Source of the DNA: Oxalobacteraceae bacterium OTU3CINTB1
GTDB taxonomy: Bacteria; Pseudomonadota; Gammaproteobacteria; Burkholderiales; Burkholderiaceae_D
Reading direction: 5' to 3'
Length of the DNA stretch: 64,000 bases
NCBI GenBank assembly: GCA_024123955.1
Contig: CP099652.1
Location: forward strand, 5,084,001 to 5,148,000
Part shown: positions 44,228 to 53,053 of the stretch, one piece after another
Layout of the letters: every line of letters begins with the position of its first letter
Position numbering within the stretch: the first letter of the stretch is position 1
Made by a program: the position numbers and the translations under genes
The notes under the pieces: model-generated
The model's input: only the letters and a program-made list of their open reading frames with translations
Database searches by the model: none
What the model was told of the DNA's origin: nothing

Positions 44228-45193
44228 ATGAAACCCGCAACCGCAGGCGGTCCGTACAAGGTTCCGCGACATAACGAAGGCTGGCGCTCCGTGGTGCTGG
44301 CCGTGGCGATGCACGCGGTGCTGCTGCTGTTCCTGTGGGTCGGCGTGAGCTGGCAGAACAATGAACCGACCGAAGTGCAGGCCGAGATCTGGGACATGAA
44401 GGTGCAGGACGCCGCGCCGGCCGAGCCGACGCCCGAGCCTAAACCAGCGCCCGAACCGGAGCCGGAACCGGAGCCGGCGCCCGTCGTCAAGGCCCCGCCG
44501 CCGCCGCCGGTGGAGGCGCCGCCCGCGCCGAAGGAACCCGATATCGCCCTCGAACGGCTGAAGGCCAAGAAAAAACTCGAAGAGAAGAAGCTGGCCGAAG
44601 CCAAGGAAGCCAAGCTGAAGCAGGAAGCCGAAGAGAAGCAGGCCAAGCTGGAAGCGAAGAAGCTGGCTGACAAGAAACTCGCCGAGCAAAAGCTGAAGGA
44701 AGAAAAGCTGAAAGAGGAAAAAGAGCAAGCCGAGAAAGAGAAGAAGGAACTGGCCGAAAAAGACAAGAAAAAAGCCGCCGCCGACAAACTGGCCAAGGAA
44801 AAAGCCGAGAAAGCCGACAAGGCCGCCAAGGACAAGGCCTTCGCCGCCGAAATGAGCCGCATCACGGGCTCGGCGGCCAAGGGCTCGACCGGCACGGCCG
44901 CGCAATCGACCGGCGGCAAGGTCGACGGCGGTTATTCGGCGGCCGTCCGCGCCAAGATCAAGAGCAATCTGGCTTACGGCGGCGAAGACGACAGCCTGAC
45001 AGCCACTTACCTGATCACCCAGTTGCCGTCCGGTGAAATCATCAACAAACGCAAGATCAAAGGCAGCGGTTCGCCGGCCTACGACCAAGCGATCGAGAAC
45101 GCGATTGACAAGTCGTCACCACTGCCAAAGAAGAAAGATGGTACGGTAGAACGCGAACTTACAGCCGTCTTCAACCTGAAGGAAATGCATTGA
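44228..45193 (+). CDS. tolA: Tol-Pal system protein TolA
   Basis: The protein has 321 aa from the ATG at 44228; a GTG 9 nt upstream, directly after tolR, is an alternative. A membrane helix (about 23-43) is followed by a Pro/Glu-rich stretch, then a long Lys/Glu/Ala helix (about 100-215) of TolA domain II, and a C-terminal TonB-like domain III ([18 protein letters not shown]...[13 protein letters not shown]). It links the TolQR motor to Pal/TolB. Confidence 0.95.
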   Translation: MKPATAGGPYKVPRHNEGWRSVVLAVAMHAVLLLFLWVGVSWQNNEPTEVQAEIWDMKVQDAAPAEPTPEPKPAPEPEPEPEPAPVVKAPPPPPVEAPPAPKEPDIALERLKAKKKLEEKKLAEAKEAKLKQEAEEKQAKLEAKKLADKKLAEQKLKEEKLKEEKEQAEKEKKELAEKDKKKAAADKLAKEKAEKADKAAKDKAFAAEMSRITGSAAKGSTGTAAQSTGGKVDGGYSAAVRAKIKSNLAYGGEDDSLTATYLITQLPSGEIINKRKIKGSGSPAYDQAIENAIDKSSPLPKKKDGTVERELTAVFNLKEMH

Positions 45194-45194
45194 T

Positions 45195-46460
45195 ATGAAA
45201 AAACTGACCCTCCTTTACGCCGGCCTGACCATTGCGGCCACCATGGGCGCGGCCCAGGCGCAGATGCGCATCGAAATTTCCGGTGTCGGCAGCAACCAGA
45301 TCCCGGTCGCCGTGGCCGGTTTCGCCAACGAAGGCGTATCGCCGCAAAAAATCTCGGAAATCATCAAGGCCGACCTTGAGCGCAGCGGCGCCTTCAAAGT
45401 GATCGACGCCGGCGTCATCAGCGACGTCAACAACATCGACTACAGCGCCTGGAAATCCAAGGGCGCCGACGCGCTCGTCGTCGGCACGGTCGACGCGCTG
45501 GCCGACGGCCGCTACGACGTGCGCTACAAGCTGCTCGACACCGTCAAGCAAGCCAAGATCTCCAATTTAGACAAAGCCGTCACCGCGCAGTTCACCCGCC
45601 TGTCGGCCCACCTGATCGCCGACGACGTCTACTTCAAGCTCACCGGCATCCGTGGCGCCTTCGCCACCCGCATCTCCTACGTCAAGCAGGAAGGCCGCAA
45701 CTATCAACTGCTGGTGGCCGACGCCGACGGCGAAGGCGAGCAACTGGCGCTGCGCTCGAACGAACCGATCATCTCGCCATCGTGGTCGCCGGACGGCACC
45801 AAGGTCGCCTACGTCTCGTTCGAGCAGAAAAAGCCGGTGGTCTACGTGCAAAACCTGGTCACCCGCGCCCGCACCGTGGTCGCCAACGAAAAAGGCAGCA
45901 ACTCCGCCCCGTCGTGGTCGCCGGCGGGCAATAAACTGGCCGTGGCGCTGTCGAAGGACGGCCACACCCAGGTCTACACGGTCAACACCGACGGCAGCGG
46001 CCTGCGCCGCGTCTCCAACAGCAACGGCATCGACACCGAGCCGCAGTTCTCGGCCGACGGCCAGAGCATCTACTTCACCAGCGACCGCAGCGGCGGCCCG
46101 CAGATCTACCGCATGAGCGCCGACGGCGGCGAAGCCAAGCGCGTGACCTTCAGCGGCACCTACAACACCAGCCCGCGCATCTCGTCGGACGGCAAGACCC
46201 TGGCCTACATTTCGCGCCGCGACGGCAACTTCCAGCTGTACGTGCTGGACCTGGCCAGCGGCCAGGAGCAGCGCCTGTCGGACACCACCAGCGACGAATC
46301 GCCGAGCTTTGCCCCCAACGGCAAATACATCATGTACGCCACGCAAGCCGGTGGCCGCAAATCGCTGGCCGTGGTGTCCGTCGACGGACGTGTCAAGCAA
46401 CGCCTGACCACGCAGGCGGGCAACATCAAGGAGCCCACCTGGGGTCCGTTCATGCAGTAA
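45195..46460 (+). CDS. tolB: Tol-Pal system protein TolB
   Basis: The protein has 421 aa. Signal peptide about 1-22 ([20 protein letters not shown]). The N-terminal domain is followed by a six-bladed propeller with repeated [42 protein letters not shown] and [14 protein letters not shown] units. It is periplasmic, binds Pal, and is coupled to tolA (one base between stop and start). Confidence 0.97.
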   Translation: MKKLTLLYAGLTIAATMGAAQAQMRIEISGVGSNQIPVAVAGFANEGVSPQKISEIIKADLERSGAFKVIDAGVISDVNNIDYSAWKSKGADALVVGTVDALADGRYDVRYKLLDTVKQAKISNLDKAVTAQFTRLSAHLIADDVYFKLTGIRGAFATRISYVKQEGRNYQLLVADADGEGEQLALRSNEPIISPSWSPDGTKVAYVSFEQKKPVVYVQNLVTRARTVVANEKGSNSAPSWSPAGNKLAVALSKDGHTQVYTVNTDGSGLRRVSNSNGIDTEPQFSADGQSIYFTSDRSGGPQIYRMSADGGEAKRVTFSGTYNTSPRISSDGKTLAYISRRDGNFQLYVLDLASGQEQRLSDTTSDESPSFAPNGKYIMYATQAGGRKSLAVVSVDGRVKQRLTTQAGNIKEPTWGPFMQ

Positions 46461-46496
46461 ATAAATCTGGTCTTTCATTATTACTAGGAGAATCAA

Positions 46497-47027
46497 ATGC
46501 GTAAACTCAGCAGCTTAGCTTTCGTCATCACCACCGCCGCCATCCTGTCCGCCTGCTCGACCCCGGTCAAAGTCTCGGAGCCGGCACCAGTCGTCGAGCG
46601 TCCAGCCGACAAGGCCGCGCCGTCGCAATCGGACACCCGCACCGTCGCCCCGGTTGAAACCAAATCGCTGGATCCGCTGGACGATCCAAAAGGCGTGCTG
46701 GCCAACCGTAGCATCTACTTCGACCTGGACAGCTACGTCGTGCGCGCCGACGGCAAGCCAGTGGTGGAAAACCACTCCGCTTACCTGACCAAAAACAAAT
46801 CGCGTTCGATCCTGGTTCAAGGCAATACCGATGAGCGCGGCAGCTCCGAGTACAACCTGGCGCTGGGCCAGAAGCGCGCCGAAGCCGTGCGCAAAGCCAT
46901 GACCACGCTGGGCGTGCCGGAATCGCAGATCGAAGCCGTCTCGCTGGGCAAAGAGAAGCCAAAAGCGACCGGTTCGAACGAAGAGGCATGGGCACAGAAC
47001 CGTCGTGCTGACATCGTCTACAAGTAA
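46497..47027 (+). CDS. pal: Peptidoglycan-associated lipoprotein Pal
   Basis: The protein has 176 aa. The lipobox LSAC places the lipidated Cys at 20. The OmpA-like domain (about 70-176) has SIYFDLDSYVV, VQGNTDERGSSEYNLALGQKRAEAV and NRRADIVYK. It tethers the outer membrane to peptidoglycan. Confidence 0.97.
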   Translation: MRKLSSLAFVITTAAILSACSTPVKVSEPAPVVERPADKAAPSQSDTRTVAPVETKSLDPLDDPKGVLANRSIYFDLDSYVVRADGKPVVENHSAYLTKNKSRSILVQGNTDERGSSEYNLALGQKRAEAVRKAMTTLGVPESQIEAVSLGKEKPKATGSNEEAWAQNRRADIVYK

Positions 47028-47065
47028 TCGAAAGCACTACCCTTTTGCCGGGTCACAGGCATAAT

Positions 47066-47104
47066 ACGGGGCGGCGCGCGGTATTCAACCGCGCCCTGCC
47101 CCGT
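47066..47104 (+). other. Large GC-rich hairpin between pal and cpoB
   Basis: ACGGGGC (47066) pairs with GCCCCGT (47098), with an inner GGCGCG/CGCGCC stem. A T-rich but broken tail follows. It could attenuate readthrough into cpoB or act as a processing site. Confidence 0.5.
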
Positions 47105-47134
47105 TTCCATTTTGATTTGCTGAAAGCGCCCGAC

Positions 47135-47890
47135 ATGAAGAAACTCACCAAATCCGGCCTCGCCGCCGCCCTGCTGGCCGCGCTGACGTGGCTGCCGATG
47201 CAAGCCCACGCCGGCCTGTTCGACGACGACGAAGCCCGTAAAGCCCTGCTCGACCTGCGCGCCAAGGTCGAAGCGATGCGCATCGAAATGAACGCCCGAC
47301 TGGACACCAAGTCCGACAAGTCCAGCGCGCTGGATCTGGTCGCGCAAAACGATAACACGATGCAGGAGCTCAACAAGCTGCGCGGCCAGATCGAAGTGCT
47401 GCAAAACGAGCTGTCGAACGCGCAAAAGCGCCAGAAGGATTTCTACGTCGACCTCGACACCCGCCTGCGCAAGCTAGAGCCGCGTGAAGTGACGGTCGAC
47501 GGCAAGGCCGCCCAGGTCGATCCGAACGAGGAGAAGAACTACGGCGCGGCCATGGAACTGTTCAAGGCCGGCGACTACAAGGCGGCGGGCACGGCCCTGT
47601 CCGACTTCGTGCGCCAGTACCCCGCCTCCGTGTACACGCCCAACGCGCAATACTGGCTCGGCAACGCCTTTTATGCCCAGCGCGACTGCAAGAGCGCCAT
47701 CAGCGCGCAGCTGCAAGTGCTGAAGAACTACCCGGACAGCCCGAAGGCGCCGGACGCCATGCTCAACATCGCCAGCTGCCAGACCGAGCTGAAGGACAAG
47801 GCCGCCAAGAAGACGCTGCAGGACCTGATCAAGCAATATCCGGAGTCGTCGGCCGCCGTCACGGCCAAACAGCGCCTCGGCGGAAAATAA
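47135..47890 (+). CDS. cpoB: Cell division coordinator CpoB (YbgF)
   Basis: The protein has 251 aa from the ATG at 47135. Signal peptide about 1-25. A trimerising coiled coil (LDLRAKVEAMRIEMN, LNKLRGQIEVLQNELSNAQKRQ) is followed by TPR repeats (YGAAMELFKAGDYKAAGTAL, YWLGNAFYAQRDCKSAI). It coordinates PBP1B activity with Tol-Pal function. It is the last gene of the tol-pal cluster. Confidence 0.95.
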   Translation: MKKLTKSGLAAALLAALTWLPMQAHAGLFDDDEARKALLDLRAKVEAMRIEMNARLDTKSDKSSALDLVAQNDNTMQELNKLRGQIEVLQNELSNAQKRQKDFYVDLDTRLRKLEPREVTVDGKAAQVDPNEEKNYGAAMELFKAGDYKAAGTALSDFVRQYPASVYTPNAQYWLGNAFYAQRDCKSAISAQLQVLKNYPDSPKAPDAMLNIASCQTELKDKAAKKTLQDLIKQYPESSAAVTAKQRLGGK

Positions 47891-47904
47891 TATCCTGAGG
47901 GCAT

Positions 47905-47934
47905 TTGACAGGTTGGGCCGATACCCCCTATAAT
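47905..47934 (+). promoter_or_regulatory. Consensus promoter of tRNA-Lys pair
   Basis: Perfect TTGACA and perfect TATAAT separated by 18 bp, starting transcription just ahead of the first tRNA-Lys. Confidence 0.9.
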
Positions 47935-47947
47935 CTCGCTTCTTCGG

Positions 47948-48023
47948 GGGTCGTTAGCTCAGCTGGTAGAGCAGCGGACTTTTAATCCGTTGGTCGCAGG
48001 TTCGAATCCCGCACGGCCTACCA
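47948..48023 (+). tRNA. tRNA-Lys (UUU), copy 1
   Basis: A 76-nt cloverleaf with encoded CCA. D-loop AGCTCAGCTGGTAGAGC, anticodon loop CTTTTAA (anticodon TTT), T-loop GGTTCGAATCC. The acceptor stem pairs GGGTCGT with ACGGCCT, with G-U at the first and fourth pairs. Confidence 0.97.
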
Positions 48024-48036
48024 CCGAAGCACCCTT

Positions 48037-48112
48037 GGGTCGTTAGCTCAGCTGGTAGAGCAGCGGACTTTTAATCCGTTGGTCGCAGGTTCGAATCCCG
48101 CACGGCCTACCA
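48037..48112 (+). tRNA. tRNA-Lys (UUU), copy 2
   Basis: Base-identical to copy 1 and 13 nt after it; same promoter. A strong terminator follows 12 nt downstream. Confidence 0.97.
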
Positions 48113-48124
48113 AGATTCATCAAT

Positions 48125-48156
48125 AAAGCCCACAAACTTCGGTTTGTGGGCTTTTT
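48125..48156 (+). terminator. Terminator of tRNA-Lys operon
   Basis: AAAGCCCACAAAC pairs with GTTTGTGGGCTTT around TTCG, and six T close the stem end. Confidence 0.95.
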
Positions 48157-48322
48157 TGTTTTGGGTCATTAGATCGCAAGCGAATACACAATCTACGCTA
48201 GCAGCCAATCTCATGGCGAGTTACACTGTCTGCAGATACAGTGATTTGTATTGATTTCACCGACGCGGCCAGATTGGTCAGCATATGTGTCTCTTGCTCA
48301 AGAAGATAACGTGGGGGAAAAT

Positions 48323-49216
48323 ATGGAATCAAGTCAACTATATATTTTGAGAAACCGATCTTTCCAACAAAATGTTTTGAAAATCGGGATGACAAACAAA
48401 CACGCAAGTGCTCGGGCAAAGCAGATGTATGCGGGAGCCACCGGTGTACCGGAACCATTTGATGTTCTGTTCGCATGTAGCGTTGCCGACTGCCGTGTTG
48501 CAGAGCGCCAGGTTCACCGCCGCCTTTCAGCTTATCGCGTGAATTACTCTAGGGAATTCTTTAGAATTTCTGCTAAAGCAGCTCGACAAATAGTGTTAGA
48601 CGTTTGCTCAGAAATAAATATTGACCGCGAACAGGAGCGCCCAGTCGTTACAGTTGATTTGATTACTGTGGAAGAGCCAGAATTACCTCCAAGCGACCAG
48701 TACCAAGAAAAGTACGGTGAGGTCCTGTCAATCCCGCTCGATCAAATCAGTCAGCGACCTATCGGCACCAGCATTTTAAGCAAGCTGCAACAAGAAAGAG
48801 TCTCCACCATCGACGTAATTCTTCAGGAAGTATTCCCAGAGTGCGAAGAAAGTTGGCATGACTCTTTCTCTCGCGACAAGCATCCAGAACCAGAAATAAG
48901 AGTTTGGGAACACATCGCCAAAGCTTTTTTAAAAGTCGATCAAATCGATTGCTTGAATACGAAAGAAAAAAAAGAGGCTTACGAGCTATTGTTAGCCAGA
49001 TCACTGTGTCCGACCAAAGCTGTTCTTCAGCAACATGCTCTTCGGTATTTTACAAGGGACGCTGCCCTCAAGATTATGGCTGGCTACGAACTACCTCCAA
49101 AGCCGGTTGTCGTAGAGAAGGTAGAATCTGACCTCTCCGCGACGAAACACTGGAGTATCAAACCTTTAAAGTCGGTTGTCCCAGATATACTGGCAACTCC
49201 CAGCAAAAAAAAATAA
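48323..49216 (+). CDS. T5orf172 (GIY-YIG-like) domain protein
   Basis: The protein has 297 aa from the ATG at 48323, with GGGGGA about six bases upstream; a TTG 72 nt earlier is open. The N-terminal T5orf172 domain (about 5-100) has LYILRNRSFQ and VLKIGMTNK in place of GIY...YIG, then ARAKQM with the Arg, AERQVHRRL with the Glu, and SREFF. This is a GIY-YIG nuclease superfamily branch found in phages and in mobile or defence genes. The remaining ~190 residues show no domain I know. It is notably AT-rich against its neighbours and sits beside tandem tRNA-Lys, so it was probably acquired. Confidence 0.8.
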   Translation: MESSQLYILRNRSFQQNVLKIGMTNKHASARAKQMYAGATGVPEPFDVLFACSVADCRVAERQVHRRLSAYRVNYSREFFRISAKAARQIVLDVCSEINIDREQERPVVTVDLITVEEPELPPSDQYQEKYGEVLSIPLDQISQRPIGTSILSKLQQERVSTIDVILQEVFPECEESWHDSFSRDKHPEPEIRVWEHIAKAFLKVDQIDCLNTKEKKEAYELLLARSLCPTKAVLQQHALRYFTRDAALKIMAGYELPPKPVVVEKVESDLSATKHWSIKPLKSVVPDILATPSKKK

Positions 49217-49648
49217 TGGCGCAGTGGCGACGAATTTAACCCGCCCCATTCCCTTCAACGGGAGATGCTCGCCGCGTCTGATGCCTCCGTGTCACTGTAA
49301 AAATCAGGTATCAAAAGAAACTTGCACAATGAAATCTTTAATACCCCAGACGCGACGCAATTTGTCGGGGCTGCTACACGAAAAATATAAGGAAAGCCTA
49401 CAAACTGCGCTTCGTGAGCTTTTGTTCTCAGAGCATCTGGACACTCAAGCGAGCGGCTTGCGGCACCGTGCCGCGAAACCGTATTGACGAGCCCGGTGAG
49501 CAGCAACACCGCAGAGGTCTAGCGCTCCGAAAGTAACTAATCACGGGTACGCGTGGCCGCGGTCTCATGAAAAGCAACCATTTGCTGATCTCATATTCCG
49601 GCGTTAAATCCCGTTCGGGAAGAACCCTGCCTCGCTGAGCCATCTTGA
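49217..49648. other. Intergenic region without a supported gene
   Basis: Between the T5orf172 gene and the oxidoreductase remnant I find no reading frame with a recognisable protein, no RNA gene and no clear repeat. The AT content falls back to the host level along the stretch, so the edge of the acquired DNA may be here. Confidence 0.5.
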
Positions 49649-50295
49649 GGCAGCGAGCCTGCCACTGGTTGGCGGCACCGCGTGGGGAGGCTTTCGTCGT
49701 GCGCGCGGGCCTCAGGGTCGGGAAAGCATTCTGATCGGCGGGGCGCCGGGGGCGTCAGCCGCGTAGCGATCCAGCTGGCGAAAGCCATTGGCGCGAAGGT
49801 GTTCACCACCGTGCGCGAGGCTAACTTTGAGTTCGCACGCAGCCTAGGGGCCGATGTTCCCATCGACTACGAGAAAGAGAATTATGTCGACGCCGTCATG
49901 CGTGAGACGAATGGACGCGGTGTCGACGTCGTGCTCGACACCATCGGCGGCGACACCCTTGCGCGCAGCCCGACGTGCTCGCGCAACTTGGCCGCGTGGT
50001 CAGCATCGTGGACATTGCAAAGCCGCAGAACCTGATTCAGGCTTGCGGCAAGAACGCGAGTTATCACTTTGTGTTCACGCGACAAAACCGTGGCAAGCTC
50101 GATGAGTTAAGCGCATTGATCGAGCGGGGACAGCTGCGGCCACACGTCGGCGCCGTCTATTCGCTTGCCGACATCCCGCTGGCCCATGCGCGGCTGGAGA
50201 GTGCCAACAACGGTCTTCGACAAGTAATTGCGACAGTTCACAAGATCATCGAAGCGAAGCGCGACGACAATGCTTCCGATCCGATGGCAAGCTGA
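49640..50295 (+). pseudogene. Decayed zinc-type alcohol dehydrogenase/quinone oxidoreductase
   Basis: Fragments in different frames read [14 protein letters not shown], then [52 protein letters not shown] and [16 protein letters not shown] to [17 protein letters not shown]. Together they form the C-terminal two-thirds of a medium-chain dehydrogenase. The N-terminal ~140 residues are missing and at least three frameshifts are needed (about 49700, 49745 and 49972). It is not functional. Confidence 0.85.
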
Positions 50296-50455
50296 AGCGG
50301 AATCAGATTTGGCGACGATTCTCGCCTACATCACGCGACGTAGCCGGCAAGCAGCCACTGACCTGTTCAACAAGATGAATCAGGCCATCTCAACACTCTT
50401 ACAGCATCCACACCTCTATCGTCTTGGAAGGGTAGCGGGCACCTGTGAAACAAAC
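50270..50455 (+). pseudogene. Truncated ParE/RelE-family toxin
   Basis: About 60 codons from the ATG at 50270 read like the first two-thirds of a ParE toxin ([35 protein letters not shown]). The remaining strand with the conserved end (normally REIVVHPNYVV-like) is replaced by repeat-type sequence. No antitoxin gene is present. Confidence 0.65.
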
Positions 50456-50487
50456 CGCAGCTCCGGGGTCAGGTCCACCATTCCCAC
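50456..50487 (+). repeat. REP-like repeat fragment
   Basis: CTCCGGGGTCAGGTCCACC and the following CATTCCCAC lie exactly where the toxin frame is interrupted. I recall this GGGGTCAGGTCC type of sequence as a repeat in related genomes, near IS200-like (RAYT) transposases, but cannot confirm it here. Confidence 0.35.
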
Positions 50488-50577
50488 ACGGGCCCATGCA
50501 TACCCCCGTCCTGTTGCCCTGCCGCGCAACGCAAGCGGTGCTAACATGGAAATAAATCATCAACCTCGGAGGGCATC

Positions 50578-50907
50578 ATGGCTTTGGAACATGCGAAACC
50601 CGGAGAAGTCATTGCATTGACACATGCGGGCGAAGACGTCTCGACTTTTTCTTCCATCGCGCTCACCAAGACCGAACAGATCGAACTGATCCGGCTGGTG
50701 CTGCCAGCCGGAAAAGAGATGCCGGAGCACCACGTCAAGGGCGAGATCACCTTCCAGTGCCTCTCGGGGGAAATCGCGTTCATCACGCGTGGCGAGTCCA
50801 CCACGGTCAAGGCCGGCGAGATGTTGTACCTTCAAGGCGGCGCCCCGCACGCGGTCCGCGCGCTGGTCGACTCTGTGGCGCTGCTGACCATCGTCCTGCG
50901 CCACTGA
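50578..50907 (+). CDS. Small cupin-domain protein
   Basis: The protein has 109 aa with GGAGG upstream. Single-domain cupin: PAGKEMPEHHVKGEITFQCLSGE (metal-ligand His pair) and GEMLYLQGGAPHAVRAL (second motif with His). Such stand-alone cupins bind a metal or small ligand; its role is unknown. It sits downstream of the decayed region but looks intact. Confidence 0.87.
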   Translation: MALEHAKPGEVIALTHAGEDVSTFSSIALTKTEQIELIRLVLPAGKEMPEHHVKGEITFQCLSGEIAFITRGESTTVKAGEMLYLQGGAPHAVRALVDSVALLTIVLRH

Positions 50908-50966
50908 GCCATCGTACCGGCAGGAGATGTCGCGTTGACCTGCGAGCCTGCGCGCAGCAAGGCGCC

Positions 50967-50994
50967 AGGCGGACTACGCTACGCGCATCCGCCT
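50967..50994. repeat. REP-like palindrome
   Basis: AGGCGGA pairs with TCCGCCT around a 14-nt loop that is itself partly palindromic. It resembles the palindrome at 28502. Confidence 0.5.
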
Positions 50995-51043
50995 GTAGTG
51001 ATGTGGACGAGCTCCAACACTATCGGCGTCTAGGCATCGCCCC

Positions 51044-51613
51044 TCAGGCACGCCGCCGCTTGAGCAGGTACCAACCGATCCCCACCATCGCTGCGCCGAT
51101 CGCCGCCTTCTTCGCCACGCCGGCCTTGTTGTAGCGCCACTCCGCTGCCATGCCCATTTCGCCGAGCACGTTTGGCACCCTGCCGTGACGCAAGTCATCA
51201 CCGATGCCTTCGACAGCATCGACGCGGTCGGCCAGCAACAGCATCAGCCAATGCCGAATATCGTTCTCGGTCGTTTTGAAGGCGGCACGGCGCAGCATGC
51301 CGCTCAGGCCACGCGGCGGCGCGCTGGTGCCGTACAGCGGCGTGATGCCGGGCCGTTCGGGCGATACCAGCACTTCGACGGCGCTGTGCTGCTGTTCGGG
51401 CGGCCGCAGCGGGCCGTCGAGCCGGGGCGGCGTCCGCTCCATCGGCACGCCGGGCCGGTTGGCGCGGTCGAGATCGCTTCCCCAGCCGGGGATCTGCTCG
51501 CGCGGCGTCACACCTTGGCGCACCGCGACGTCGCCGTGCGGCCCGTGCGCGTGGCCGTGCCGGTGGATGTGACTGGCGTCGTTTTCACCGTACTCTTTAT
51601 CGTCGTTTTGCAT
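51044..51613 (-). CDS. Uncharacterised His-rich protein with C-terminal hydrophobic segment
   Basis: The protein has 189 aa from the ATG at 51613 (AGGAGG 5 nt upstream). The N-terminus is His-rich (HIHRHGHAHGPHGD) and may bind metal. A Pro-rich linker follows, then a helical domain (ENDIRHWLMLLLADRVDAVEGI). The C-terminus has a hydrophobic patch and basic tail (AAIGAAMVGIGWYLLKRRRA). It starts 8 nt after the alcohol dehydrogenase stop, so the two are co-transcribed. Family not recognised. Confidence 0.75.
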   Translation of the reverse strand: MQNDDKEYGENDASHIHRHGHAHGPHGDVAVRQGVTPREQIPGWGSDLDRANRPGVPMERTPPRLDGPLRPPEQQHSAVEVLVSPERPGITPLYGTSAPPRGLSGMLRRAAFKTTENDIRHWLMLLLADRVDAVEGIGDDLRHGRVPNVLGEMGMAAEWRYNKAGVAKKAAIGAAMVGIGWYLLKRRRA

Positions 51614-51621
51614 GATGCCTC

Positions 51622-52812
51622 CTAGTGCAAGATGACGCCGGCGGGCGTCGTGGCGATCCGGGGAGTGGCGTTGGGCGGAATCAATACCGTCTTGATGCAC
51701 TGATCCAGCTTCTTGGCGAAGATGTGATACGCATCGGACACCTCTTCAAGCGGCACCCGATGCGTGATGATCTGTTTCGGGTCGATGTGGCCGGCGCGAA
51801 TGTGCTCGATGAGGCGCGGCAAGTGTCGCTTGACGCTGGCCTGGTTCATGCGCAACGTCAGTCCCTTGTTGAGGGCGTTGCCGATCGGCACCGCGTTGAA
51901 GGTCGGGCCATAGACGCCGACGATGGACACGTTGCCGCCCTTGCGCACCGAGTTGATGGCCCAGTGCAGGGCCGTGGCCGAGCCGGCCTGCAGTTTCATG
52001 TAGCGCCCGGTCAGGCGTTGCGCCGCGCTACCGGCCGCCTCGCAGCCGACCGCGTCGATGCAGACGTCGGCGCCGAGCCAGTCGGTCATCTTCTTGATAT
52101 GCAGCGCCATATCGCCCACCTCGCGGAAGTTGACCACTTCGCATTGGGCGTAACGGCTCACGAAATCGAGCCGGTAGTCGACATGGTCGACCACGATCAC
52201 CCGCCCGGCGCCCATCAACCACGCCGACTTGGCGGCGAAAATGCCGACCGGTCCGGCGCCAAACACCACCACCGTGTCGCCTTCGCTGATATCGCCCATT
52301 TCGGCGGCCTGATAGCCGGTCGGCAAGGCGTCGGTCAGCAACACCGCGTCGTCCTCATGGATGTCGGAAGGTATCACGGTGGGTCCGACGTCGGCCATCG
52401 GCACGCGCACCAGTTCGGCCTGCCCGCCATCGTAGCCGCCGGCCGTGTGGGAGTAGCCGTAGATGCCGCCCACCGCGGTCGCTTCTGGATTGGTGTTGTG
52501 GCAATTGCCGAAAAGTTCGCGGTCGCAAAAGAAGCACGAGCCGCAGAACACGTTGAACGGGACCAGCACCCGATCCCCCACCTTGAGCCGCTGCACGCCG
52601 GTGCCGACGTCGACCACCTCGCCGACGAATTCATGGCCGAACGTGCTGCCGACGCGGGTGTCCGGCACCATGCCGTGATACAAATGTAGGTCCGATCCAC
52701 AGATACACGAGCGTGTGACGCGAACAATCGCGTCACCGGGATGCTCGATCTCGGGGTCAGGTTTTTGCACCGCGCGGACGCGGTAAGGGCCACGATAGTC
52801 CATTGCAAGCAT
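51622..52812 (-). CDS. Zinc-dependent alcohol dehydrogenase (FDH-like)
   Basis: The protein has 396 aa from the ATG at 52812 (GAGGAGG 6 nt upstream). Catalytic zinc motif CICGSDLHLYHG and GHEFVGEVVDVG; structural zinc cysteines FCGSCFFCDRELFGNC; NAD site VFGAGPVGIFAAKSAWLMGA. Length and the FCGSCFFC insert fit the glutathione-independent formaldehyde-dehydrogenase-like group. Substrate uncertain. Confidence 0.93.
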   Translation of the reverse strand: MLAMDYRGPYRVRAVQKPDPEIEHPGDAIVRVTRSCICGSDLHLYHGMVPDTRVGSTFGHEFVGEVVDVGTGVQRLKVGDRVLVPFNVFCGSCFFCDRELFGNCHNTNPEATAVGGIYGYSHTAGGYDGGQAELVRVPMADVGPTVIPSDIHEDDAVLLTDALPTGYQAAEMGDISEGDTVVVFGAGPVGIFAAKSAWLMGAGRVIVVDHVDYRLDFVSRYAQCEVVNFREVGDMALHIKKMTDWLGADVCIDAVGCEAAGSAAQRLTGRYMKLQAGSATALHWAINSVRKGGNVSIVGVYGPTFNAVPIGNALNKGLTLRMNQASVKRHLPRLIEHIRAGHIDPKQIITHRVPLEEVSDAYHIFAKKLDQCIKTVLIPPNATPRIATTPAGVILH

Positions 52813-53053
52813 GAAATCCTCCTCGGTATAGGCGCGCGGCGACCGCCTTTCGGCCACCGCTGCGTACATGGTAGGCGCCGCCGCGCTGGCCAACGTAGGC
52901 CGTGATATAGCGATCCTGTAGGAGTTTGACCAATCAACCGGCAATGCCCTGGAGCACCCAAGTTCGTTCCAGGTCAAAGGACCATGGTCGAAACCCGCAT
53001 AAGATGCCAAAGCCCCCTCGAACCTGCCGCCGCGTCCATGCGGACAACCTGAA

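Noticed and set aside
48113..51000. A complete tRNA-Lys-integrated genomic island with att repeats.
   Set aside because: No copy of the tRNA 3' end, integrase or conjugation gene is found downstream in the window.
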